From CAZYQW01 sp964649825 (GTDB lineage: Bacteria > Planctomycetota > B15-G4 > JADJEK01): a DNA stretch of 64,000 nucleotides. Positions 1-6,746 of this stretch are shown piece by piece. Where the stretch lies: contig CAZYQW010000141.1 of assembly GCA_964649825.1 (NCBI GenBank), positions 1 to 64,000 of the forward strand. The letters are read 5' to 3'. How positions within the stretch are numbered: position 1 is the stretch's first letter; each line of letters begins with the position of its first letter. A model generated the notes under the pieces. The model saw only the letters and a list, made by a program, of their open reading frames with translations, had not been told where the DNA came from and did not search any database. The translations under genes and the position numbers were made by a program.

Positions 1-212
1 ACGAACCGCCGCCCCTTGCGCCCCCTCGGGCGGAGCGCCGGGAGCTCCTTCTCGAGCGACGTGACCCGCCGCCGCCAGTCGATCGCCTCGTGGATCGACG
101 GAGCGACGAGGGCGAGGAACTCCTCGAGGAAGAGGTCGAGCACCTCTTTCCAGAAGCCGTCGAGGTCGTGGCCGGCCTCGCCGTCGTTCGATGGCGTCGC
201 GTCGCGCTTCAC
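1..212 (-). CDS. Rpn/PD-(D/E)XK nuclease-like protein, 5' part only
   Basis: The gene runs off the left edge, so only about 70 N-terminal codons are present. After a short leader the protein reads HDLDGFWKEVLDLF, then IHEAIDW, then a basic SLEKEL...GRKGRR stretch. This layout (HD..WKE.L..F, then IDW, then LDKEL..) is the N-terminal signature of Rpn-type / transposase-like nucleases and cyanobacterial 'cytosolic' relatives of the same fold. The catalytic residues of that family would lie beyond the window edge, so activity cannot be judged. The reading frame opens after a TGA at 243-245, and the first standard start in it is GTG at 212, which has no clear ribosome binding site. It is divergent from the molybdopterin oxidoreductase. 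Family assignment is by pattern only. Confidence 0.55.
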   Translation of the reverse strand, partial: MKRDATPSNDGEAGHDLDGFWKEVLDLFLEEFLALVAPSIHEAIDWRRRVTSLEKELPALRPRGRKGRRF

Positions 213-343
213 GACGATGAGGACGATGGCGAGGCGCTCGACTCACATCAGGAAACCGCGACGACGTCGATCTCGTCCCCGGAAACGATTCCGACCCATC
301 CCCAGGTGCGGAATCTCCTTGGTGGAGCCGTTACGATACCGCG

Positions 344-2305
344 ATGACCACCGCGACCCTGCGCACGGCCTGCACGCGCGATTGCCCCGACGCCTGCGGG
401 CTCATCGTCACCGTCGAGGACGGCCGCGTCACGCGCCTCTCCGGCGAGCGCGATCATCCCGTCACGCGCGGCTTCCTCTGCTATCGCGTCGGCACGCACT
501 ACGTGGCCCGACAGAACTCGACCGAGCGGATCACGACCCCGCTCGTGCGGGACGGCGACGGCTTCCGGGCGATCACATGGGGCGAAGCCATCGACGTGGC
601 GAGCCACTGGATCGATCGGATCCGGCGCGAGTCGGGCGCGGCGGCGCTCCTGCACGTCCAGGGCGGCGGCTCGCTCGGCATCCTGAAGAACCTGAACAAG
701 CTGTTCGCTCGCTCGCTCGGCGCCACCGAGACGCGCGGCGACGTGTGCGACGCGGCGGGCGCGTGGGCGAACGACGCCGACTTCGGCTCGGCCGACCAGA
801 ACGACGTCGCGGACCTCGTGAACGCACGCGGAGTCATCCTGTGGGGCAAGAACGTGACCGCGTCGAGCCCCCACTCGACGCCGTTCTTGACCGAGGCCCG
901 GAAGGCGGGCGCCGAGCTGATCTTGATCGATCCGCTCCCCCATCGCTCGCGAAAGCTGGTCGACCGCTACGTCCAGACCCGGCCCGGCGGCGACGGCGCT
1001 CTCGCGCTCGGCGTCGCGCGCGTCGTGTTGGACGAGGGCTGGGAAGACCCGGACGTCGCGCGCTACTCCGATGACCTCGACGCCTACCGAGCGCTGGTCC
1101 GCTCGCGCAGCGTCGCGGCGTGGGCCGACGAGGCCGACGTCCCGACCGCGACGGTCGTCGAGCTCGCGCGCTTCTTCGTCGAGTGCGCGCCGGTCACGAC
1201 CCTCGTCGGCTGGGGCATGCAGCGTCGCGTGAACGGCGCATCGCAGGTGCGGGCGATCAACGCGCTGCACGCACTCAGCGGCAACGTCGGCAAGAGCGGC
1301 GCCGGCGCGTCGTTCACGACGCCGCGCCGGCGGCCCTTCGACCTCGACGCGATCACCGCGCTCGCCGGCCGCGTGCCGAGGACCGTCCCGATCGCCCTCC
1401 TCGGCCGCGCGATCGAGGAGGCAGTCGATCCGCCGATCCGCGGCGTCCTGATCGACAACGGCAACCCGGTGGCCACGAACGCCGAGTCGGAGACGACGCG
1501 CCGCGCGCTCCTCTCGCGCGAGTTCGTCATGGTGATCGACAACTTCCTCACCGACACCGCACGTTCCGCGAGCCTCGTGCTCCCGACCACGACGATGCTC
1601 GAGGAGCGCGACCTGGTCGGCTCGTACGGGCATCACTACGTATCGGCGACCGTCCCCGTCGTCGCCCGGCCCGACGGCGCGCGCAGCGACCTCGAGATCT
1701 ATCAAGCGCTCGCGGACCGGCTCGGCTTCGGCCCTGCGCTCGCCGGCACGCCGGACCAGTGGATCGAGCGGTTCACCACGCGGATCCGGGCGGGGGGCCT
1801 GACGATCGACCAGCTCGACGCCGGTGCGCATCGCGACCCGCACGCACCTCGCGTGGCGTTCGAGGGCCGGCGCTTCGCGACCGCGACCGGACGCTTCCGC
1901 TTCCTCGCCGACTACCCGACCCTTCCGCCGCGCGACGCCGAGTATCCGCTCTACCTCCAGGCGCTGTCGACCGGGCGCTGGCAGGCCTCGCAGCTCACGG
2001 ACCAGGACGAGGAGCGCGAGGGACCGCTGGCCGTCCACGTGCACCCCGACACCGCGCTCGGCCTCGCGGACGGCGCCGAAGCGATCCTCGAGAGCAAGAT
2101 CGCCGCGATCCCCGTCGTGGTGCGTCACGAGCCGGAGTACCGTCGCGACACGGTCTACGTCCCGCGTGCGCGGTCGGTGGCGAAGGGCCTCTGCGTCAAC
2201 CTGTTGATCCGCGCGCGGCTCACCGATCACGGCGACGGTTGCGCCTACTACGACGAAGGCGTGCGGCTGCGCCGGTCGAACGAACGAACCGCGGAGGATG
2301 CATGA
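344..2305 (+). CDS. molybdopterin-dependent oxidoreductase (DMSO reductase superfamily)
   Basis: 653 residues, a catalytic subunit of the formate dehydrogenase / DMSO reductase superfamily that would move electrons through a Mo-bis-molybdopterin centre. The N-terminal 4Fe-4S motif is complete: Cys10, Cys14, Cys18 and Cys46 (CTRDCPDACG ... GFLC). Cys135 in RGDVCDAAG sits where the residue that ligates molybdenum is expected. A C-terminal molybdopterin dinucleotide-binding domain follows, including the ALSTGRW segment near residue 545. There is no Tat signal, so the enzyme is probably cytoplasmic. The substrate cannot be told from sequence; assimilatory, formate-type and orphan oxidoreductases share this architecture. 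The stop codon overlaps the start of the next gene (ATGA), so it is translationally coupled to an enoyl-CoA hydratase, an unusual partner. Confidence 0.88.
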   Translation: MTTATLRTACTRDCPDACGLIVTVEDGRVTRLSGERDHPVTRGFLCYRVGTHYVARQNSTERITTPLVRDGDGFRAITWGEAIDVASHWIDRIRRESGAAALLHVQGGGSLGILKNLNKLFARSLGATETRGDVCDAAGAWANDADFGSADQNDVADLVNARGVILWGKNVTASSPHSTPFLTEARKAGAELILIDPLPHRSRKLVDRYVQTRPGGDGALALGVARVVLDEGWEDPDVARYSDDLDAYRALVRSRSVAAWADEADVPTATVVELARFFVECAPVTTLVGWGMQRRVNGASQVRAINALHALSGNVGKSGAGASFTTPRRRPFDLDAITALAGRVPRTVPIALLGRAIEEAVDPPIRGVLIDNGNPVATNAESETTRRALLSREFVMVIDNFLTDTARSASLVLPTTTMLEERDLVGSYGHHYVSATVPVVARPDGARSDLEIYQALADRLGFGPALAGTPDQWIERFTTRIRAGGLTIDQLDAGAHRDPHAPRVAFEGRRFATATGRFRFLADYPTLPPRDAEYPLYLQALSTGRWQASQLTDQDEEREGPLAVHVHPDTALGLADGAEAILESKIAAIPVVVRHEPEYRRDTVYVPRARSVAKGLCVNLLIRARLTDHGDGCAYYDEGVRLRRSNERTAEDA

Positions 2306-3120
2306 GCTACGGCGGACGGGTGAAGCTCGAGGTGAACGACGGAGTCGCGTGGATCACGCTCGACGACCCGCCGGCGAACGGTTACTCGTACGAGATGATG
2401 CGCGAGCTCGACGCCGCGATCCTCGACGTGCGCATGAACGAGGACGCGTTCGTCGTCGTGCTCACCGGCGCCGGCGACCGCTTCTTCTGCGCGGGGGCGA
2501 ACATCGACATGCTCGGTCGCGTCACCCCCTCCTTCAAGTACTTCTTCTGCCTGCACGCGAACGAGACGCTGAACCGCTTCGAACAGACGCCCAAGCTCGT
2601 CATCGCGGCGCTGAACGGCCACTGCGTCGGCGGCGGCCTCGAGGTCGCGCTCGCGTGCGACCTCCGCGTCGGCTGGCGCAGTACGGCGGCCGGCGCGAAG
2701 CCGCCACGGATCGGGTTGCCGGAGGTGAAGCTCGGCGTGCTCCCCGGCACCGGCGGGACGCAGCGCCTCGTCCGCGCGCTCGGCAAGTCGAAGGCGATCG
2801 ATTGGATGACGAGCGGCGACAACCACTCGTTCGAGGACGGGATGGCCGCCGGGCTCCTGAACCGGATCGTCGAGGCCGGCTCGCTCGACGGGTTTCGCTC
2901 TGGCGTGCAAGGCTTCGCCCGTGGGTTCTGCCCGCCGGCGAAGGCATCGAAGGCCGTCGGCCTGATCAAACGCGCCTGCCAGACTGGCGCCGAGACTTCG
3001 CTCGACGCCGGCCTCGCGCTCGAGCGCGAGCTGCAGCAGCAGCTCTTCACTTCCGAGGACGCACGCGAGGGGATCGCCGCGTTCAACGACAAGCGCGCGC
3101 CGGAGTTCCGGGGGCGATGA
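2302..3120 (+). CDS. enoyl-CoA hydratase/isomerase family protein
   Basis: 272 residues of the crotonase superfamily, which bind acyl-CoA thioesters and stabilise an enolate in an oxyanion hole. The oxyanion-hole segments are visible as FFCAGANIDML (about 61-71) and CVGGGLEVALACD (about 108-120). Both catalytic glutamates of true hydratases seem to be present: Glu114 in GGGLE and Glu141 in GLPEVKLG. The insertion around residues 73-88 (TPSFKYFFCLHANETL) is longer than in the second crotonase of this window. That may mean a specialised substrate, as in benzoyl-CoA-type or dienoyl-CoA hydratases. The start overlaps the upstream oxidoreductase stop by four bases. The exact substrate is unknown. 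Confidence 0.88.
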   Translation: MSYGGRVKLEVNDGVAWITLDDPPANGYSYEMMRELDAAILDVRMNEDAFVVVLTGAGDRFFCAGANIDMLGRVTPSFKYFFCLHANETLNRFEQTPKLVIAALNGHCVGGGLEVALACDLRVGWRSTAAGAKPPRIGLPEVKLGVLPGTGGTQRLVRALGKSKAIDWMTSGDNHSFEDGMAAGLLNRIVEAGSLDGFRSGVQGFARGFCPPAKASKAVGLIKRACQTGAETSLDAGLALERELQQQLFTSEDAREGIAAFNDKRAPEFRGR

Positions 3121-3177
3121 CGAGGGGGGTCAACGGGAAATCGCGTGAGCACGGGGAGAGTGCTGATCACGGGGTCG

Positions 3178-3335
3178 GGCGGGCGGAGCGGGTCGATCGG
3201 GCCGCGTTCGCTCGAACAGTCCTCGCTCGGGGTGCGGGCGAAGGGGTTGCGTCGGGGAGCTTTGGTCGGGGTGATGCGTGGGCGGCTCGCTGCGGAACTC
3301 GCTCGGCGCGGCCCGATCGACCCGCTCCGCCCGCC
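3178..3335. repeat. intergenic element with 29-bp perfect inverted repeats
   Basis: Arms 3178-3206 and 3307-3335 are perfect reverse complements of each other over 29 bp (core GGCGGAGCGGGTCGATCGGG), separated by exactly 100 bp that do not pair well. The element lies between the crotonase gene and the convergent DinB gene. Both strands stay open across it, giving mirror-image peptides (GGRSGSIGPR at one end, RGPIDPLRP at the other), which simply reflects the palindrome. The size and end symmetry fit a small non-autonomous mobile or REP/MITE-like element or a very long hairpin. No target-site duplication is evident, and I found no second copy in this window by eye. Confidence 0.7.
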
Positions 3336-3700
3336 TGGACGCCACGATGCGTGCGCGGACTCGAGGGGTCGAGAAGAGAGAGAGAAGGTGGCGCTGCGCG
3401 CTCTCGTGAATCGTCGGTGCGTGCCGCGCGAGCTTTCGGCAGGCATGTCGGGAGGATTCGGATTGTCGCCGAACGCTGGAGACGACTCGAGGGGCATGAG
3501 CGAGCGAAAGCACCAGAAGACGTTCCGACCGTACAACCAGAGCCAGTCCTTCTCCCTTACGTGTTGTACCGCGTCGGCGAGCCTCGTCGAGCGTACGCGC
3601 GATCAGCGAGAGCCCCCTTTCCCCGATATGCAATGCGCGGGGGGGGCTCGACGGGACGTCGCGCGGCACCTTCGGCATCGGGTGCGCGTGACGGGGACGG
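3336..3700. other. intergenic stretch without recognisable gene
   Basis: Open frames here have no convincing start, no ribosome binding site and no recognisable domain. Together with the inverted-repeat element it makes a 580-bp spacer between two convergent genes. A G-rich run (eight G) occurs near 3640. No tRNA-like fold or clear rho-independent terminator was found. Confidence 0.5.
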
Positions 3701-4213
3701 CTACCCGAGGTACCTGTCCTTCAGCACCTCGACGTGATGGATCTCGTGTCCCGCGATGATCCACGGGAGCGACCGCGCCGAGAACGAGACGTCCGACGCG
3801 ATCCCGCGCCGCCGGCCCGACTCGTCGTCCAGGCTGCGAAACAGCGCGAGATTCGCGCGGCGCAGCGTCTCGAACTCGTGGATCAGACCGGCCCATGGGC
3901 GCCGGTCGAACCCGCCGTGCTTCACGAACTCGTCCTGGTCGAACGACGGCAGCGGGGCGGCGGCGCCGCGCGCGAAGTGGAGACATCGAACCGCGAAGAC
4001 GCGCTCGGCGTCGATCACGTGGCCGAGCAACTGCTTGATGCTCCACTTGTCCTGCGCGTAGCGGTGGCCGGCGCGTGCGTCGTCGATCGACGCGAGCAGG
4101 TCGAGCGTGGTACCGAGCCGCGCCTCCAGCGCGAGACAGACGTCGCCGTCGGGAACACGATCGATGTAGACGGCGTAGTACGGAGCGTACTCATCGGACG
4201 AGGGGCGACTCAT
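3701..4213 (-). CDS. DinB family protein (putative metal-dependent four-helix-bundle enzyme)
   Basis: 170 residues with the DinB/YfiT four-helix-bundle signature. DKWSIKQLLGHVIDAERVF gives the first metal-site histidine, and the C-terminal IIAGHEIHHVEVL supplies the HxxxH-type pair. DinB-fold proteins bind a divalent metal and include thiol-dependent S-transferases (mycothiol, bacillithiol or glutathione users); many have no known role. The start is ATG at 4213, preceded by GGAG at good spacing. The gene is isolated: convergent with the crotonase gene across the inverted-repeat element and divergent from the quinone oxidoreductase gene. The SenA protein further on carries the same fold fused to a sulfatase-modifying-factor domain. 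Confidence 0.82.
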   Translation of the reverse strand: MSRPSSDEYAPYYAVYIDRVPDGDVCLALEARLGTTLDLLASIDDARAGHRYAQDKWSIKQLLGHVIDAERVFAVRCLHFARGAAAPLPSFDQDEFVKHGGFDRRPWAGLIHEFETLRRANLALFRSLDDESGRRRGIASDVSFSARSLPWIIAGHEIHHVEVLKDRYLG

Positions 4214-4600
4214 CGCGGACTCCGGCGGCAACGGAGGGGACGTCGCGATCAGGTTACCGATCGTCCTACCTTCCATCGACCACGATCTCGGCTGACGGAG
4301 CCTTCGAACCGTTCCGAGACGTCGAACGCCGAACGCCGACGCTCGAAAGACCGCCTGTCGTCCCGGTTCGATTCGAGGGTCCGAGCGATGCATTCGTTGG
4401 TCGGCACGACCGGCGGCCCGAGGCGCGCCGGCGCGAGAAGCGGGCCGCCGGAAGCAAGGCCGCCGACCGCAAGGTGCGTTCCTCCTCGGATGGGCGAAGA
4501 CGAATGTTCCGGCCGGGGATCGTGTCGACTCCAGCCGAGGGTTGCGGAAGACGCTCGGTTTTCTTCGAGTAGTCGGGAGTCGCGCCCGCCGGGAGTTCGC
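4214..4600. other. divergent intergenic region, no gene seen
   Basis: 387 bp between the DinB gene and the quinone oxidoreductase gene, which diverge from it, so it must hold both promoters. The open frames are arginine-rich artefacts. A GGTTCGATTC string near 4365 resembles a tRNA T-loop, but no matching T stem or acceptor stem surrounds it. No operator-like palindrome was recognised. Confidence 0.45.
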
Positions 4601-5638
4601 ATGCGAGCCGTCGTCATTCACGAGCACGGTGGCCTGGATCGTCTGGTCATCGAGGAGCGCCCCACCCCCGAACCCGGCCCGGGCCGGGTGCGCGTTCGCG
4701 TCCGCGCGTGCGCGTTGAACCACCTCGACACCTGGGTACGCCGCGGAGTCCCCGGCCACGCCTTCCCGCTGCCGATCGTGCCGGGGTGCGACTTCGCGGG
4801 CGACGTGGACGCGGTCGGCGCGGGCGTCGAGCCGAGCGGAGTCCTCGCCCTGGGCGCGGCGGTCTCGATCGCACCGGGATTCGGTTGCGGCCGCTGCGAC
4901 GCGTGCGCCGACGGCGACGACCACCTGTGCCGCCACTACGGCATCTTCGGCGAGACGACCGACGGCGGCTGCGCGGAGTACGCGGTCGTGCCGGCCGAGA
5001 ACTGCCTGAAGAAACCGGCGAACCTCTCGTTCGAAGAGGCGGCCGCCGTGCCTCTGGTCTTCCTGACCGCCTGGCACATGCTCGTCGCGCGCGCTGGCGT
5101 CAGGCCGGGGATGGACGTGCTCATCCACGCGGCCGGATCGGGCGTCGGAAGCGCTGCGATCCAGATCGCGAAGCTGTTCGGAGCCCGCGTCATCGCGACG
5201 GCGGGGGGCGCTCACAAGGTCGAACGCGCGCAGGACCTCGGCGCCGACGTGGTGATCGACTCCTCGACCACCGACTTCCTGTCGGAGGTGAAGCGGGTCA
5301 CGGGCCGGCGCGGCGTCGACGTCGCGATCGATCACGTCGGCGAGCCGACGATCGGCAAGTCGATCGCGGCCCTCGCCAAGGGGGGGACGCTGGTCACGTG
5401 CGGTGCGACGGCCGGGTTCAAGCTGGAGACCGACCTGCGCCTCGTCTTTTTCAAGAGCCTCTCGATCCTCGGTTCGACGATGGGCAGCCGCGGCGAGGTC
5501 CACGACGTGCTCCGCCTCGTCGAGCAGGGACGGCTTCGCCCCGTCGTCCACGCCGTCCTCCCCATGGACGAGATCAGGGAGGCTCATCGAATCCTGGGCG
5601 ACCGCGAAGCATTCGGAAAGGTGGTGGTGAAGCCATGA
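4601..5638 (+). CDS. zinc-type medium-chain dehydrogenase / quinone oxidoreductase
   Basis: 345 residues of the medium-chain dehydrogenase/reductase superfamily. A GroES-like N-terminal domain (1-130) carries the four structural-zinc cysteines Cys96, Cys99, Cys102 and Cys110. The nucleotide-binding Rossmann domain has the glycine-rich turn GSGVGS (179-184). The residue that usually provides the catalytic-zinc cysteine is replaced by Asn-His (LNHLDTW), as in several quinone reductase or acryloyl-CoA reductase-like branches. It probably reduces an enone or enoyl-CoA with NAD(P)H. A GGGAG ribosome binding site precedes the ATG. The stop overlaps the start of an enoyl-CoA hydratase gene, so the two probably act on the same acyl-CoA pathway. 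Confidence 0.87.
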   Translation: MRAVVIHEHGGLDRLVIEERPTPEPGPGRVRVRVRACALNHLDTWVRRGVPGHAFPLPIVPGCDFAGDVDAVGAGVEPSGVLALGAAVSIAPGFGCGRCDACADGDDHLCRHYGIFGETTDGGCAEYAVVPAENCLKKPANLSFEEAAAVPLVFLTAWHMLVARAGVRPGMDVLIHAAGSGVGSAAIQIAKLFGARVIATAGGAHKVERAQDLGADVVIDSSTTDFLSEVKRVTGRRGVDVAIDHVGEPTIGKSIAALAKGGTLVTCGATAGFKLETDLRLVFFKSLSILGSTMGSRGEVHDVLRLVEQGRLRPVVHAVLPMDEIREAHRILGDREAFGKVVVKP

Positions 5639-6405
5639 GCGGAGATCGGATCGTCGTCGCCGAGGAGGCGGGAATCGCGTGCATCACGCTGAACCGACCC
5701 GAGGTGCAGAACGCGATCGACAAGGAGACGATCGACGCGCTGCACGCCGCCCTCGACCGGCTCGCCGCCGAGGGCCGGGTCTCGGCGATCGTCCTGACCG
5801 GCGCCGGCGAGCAGGCGTTCGCCGCGGGCGCCGACATCGCGCAGCTCCGTGAACGCAAGCGGATCGACGCGCTGGCCGCGATCAACTCGACGTTGTTTCG
5901 GAAGCTGGAGGAGTTCCCCTACCCGACGATCGCCGCGATCCGAGGGTACGCGCTCGGGGGCGGCAACGAGCTCGCGATGGCGTGCGACCTGCGAGTGGCC
6001 GGCCGCGGCGCGAAGTTCGGTCAGCCCGAGGTCGGCCTCGGCATCGTGGCGGGGGCCGGCGCGATCGAACGCCTTCCCCGCCTCGTCGGCATCGGCCGGG
6101 CGAAGGAGATCCTGTACACGGGTCGCATGCTCGACGCCGGCGAGGCGCTCGCGATCGGGCTCGTGAACCGGGTCGTCGACGACGATCAGGTGCTGGCCGC
6201 GGCCGTCGATCTCGCGCGAGCGATCCTGAAGAACGACCGGCTTGCGATCCGGCTGACGAAGGCGTCCCTGAACGCCACGGCGCGGGCGAACGATCAGGTC
6301 GGCATCGCGATCGACGCGATCGCCCAGGCGGTCTGCTTCGAGTCCGAGGAGAAGGAGCGGCGGATGACGGCGTTCCTCGAGCGTCGAGGCAAGAAGAGCT
6401 CGTGA
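5635..6405 (+). CDS. enoyl-CoA hydratase/isomerase
   Basis: 256 residues, a compact canonical crotonase. The oxyanion-hole strands are FAAGADIAQL (about 62-71) and YALGGGNELAMACD (about 105-118). Catalytic Glu112 (GGGNE) and Glu132 (GQPE) are both in place, and a PGAGGTQRL-like segment is present as VAGAGAIERL. It should hydrate short-chain trans-2-enoyl-CoA esters, or act in the reverse direction. It overlaps the upstream oxidoreductase by ATGA and the pair forms a two-gene operon. The 3-hydroxyacyl-CoA dehydrogenase ten kilobases away could take its product. Confidence 0.93.
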   Translation: MSGDRIVVAEEAGIACITLNRPEVQNAIDKETIDALHAALDRLAAEGRVSAIVLTGAGEQAFAAGADIAQLRERKRIDALAAINSTLFRKLEEFPYPTIAAIRGYALGGGNELAMACDLRVAGRGAKFGQPEVGLGIVAGAGAIERLPRLVGIGRAKEILYTGRMLDAGEALAIGLVNRVVDDDQVLAAAVDLARAILKNDRLAIRLTKASLNATARANDQVGIAIDAIAQAVCFESEEKERRMTAFLERRGKKSS

Positions 6406-6406
6406 A

Positions 6407-6571
6407 GCGCGCGTCCCCGCGATCATGGTGACCGACACCGCGGTGTTCCGCGACGAGCGCTACGACACCGCGAACGACGTCCATGAGCACGTCGACTTCG
6501 ACACGCTCCCCCGGGTCGTGGAGGGACTCATTCCCGTCGTCGTGGACCTCGCGGCGCGCGAGCGGCTCTGA
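6407..6571 (+). pseudogene. C-terminal remnant of an M28-family metallopeptidase
   Basis: A 54-codon open stretch starts two bases after the crotonase stop. It reads ...VPAIMVTDTAVFR, then a Tyr-Asp-Thr-Ala-Asn-Asp segment, then VDFDTLPRVVEGL. M28 aminopeptidases typically end in a 'P.ImVTDTA.fRnp.YHT..DTpd.lDy..marVvrGl' motif, which this matches in order and spacing. The whole upstream catalytic domain is missing and the homology begins practically at the neighbouring stop, so this looks like the scar of a deletion. An ATG at 6425 could still start a 48-residue peptide, but it has no ribosome binding site. Codon use is still coding-like, suggesting a fairly recent event. Confidence 0.6.
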
Positions 6572-6581
6572 ATGAACCGTC

Positions 6582-6640
6582 GATATTTCTTTAACTCATT
6601 AATATACATCCGTTAACGATAATGTCGAATTCTGGGACGG
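6582..6640 (+). promoter_or_regulatory. AT-rich island, probable promoter of the FG-GAP gene
   Basis: This is the most AT-rich stretch I noticed in the window, between the M28 remnant and the secreted FG-GAP protein. It contains TTAATATAC and GATAAT (6618-6623), which resembles a -10 box, but no convincing -35 hexamer at 16-18 bp. The distance to the ATG at 6747 would leave a 5' leader of roughly 110-120 nt. Confidence 0.35.
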
Positions 6641-6746
6641 CGGCGTCGCGTGTTTCACGCTAACTTCTTCGTGCGGAACGCCCCTTCCAACAACCAGAAC
6701 CCGTCACCCAGAACCCGACCCAACCCGACCATGGAGGATCGAGGGA

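Noticed and set aside
3145..3759. 204-codon open frame through the inverted-repeat element
   Set aside because: GTG start without support. The peptide pattern is mirrored on the opposite strand because of the palindrome, and it runs into the 3' end of the DinB gene.
4365..4376. GGTTCGATTC string resembling a tRNA T-loop
   Set aside because: Flanking bases do not form a T stem, and no acceptor, D or anticodon stems can be built around it.
4214..4600. Possible small genes in the DinB / quinone oxidoreductase spacer
   Set aside because: All frames give Arg/Ser-rich peptides, with no ribosome site and no coding bias distinct from the other frames.
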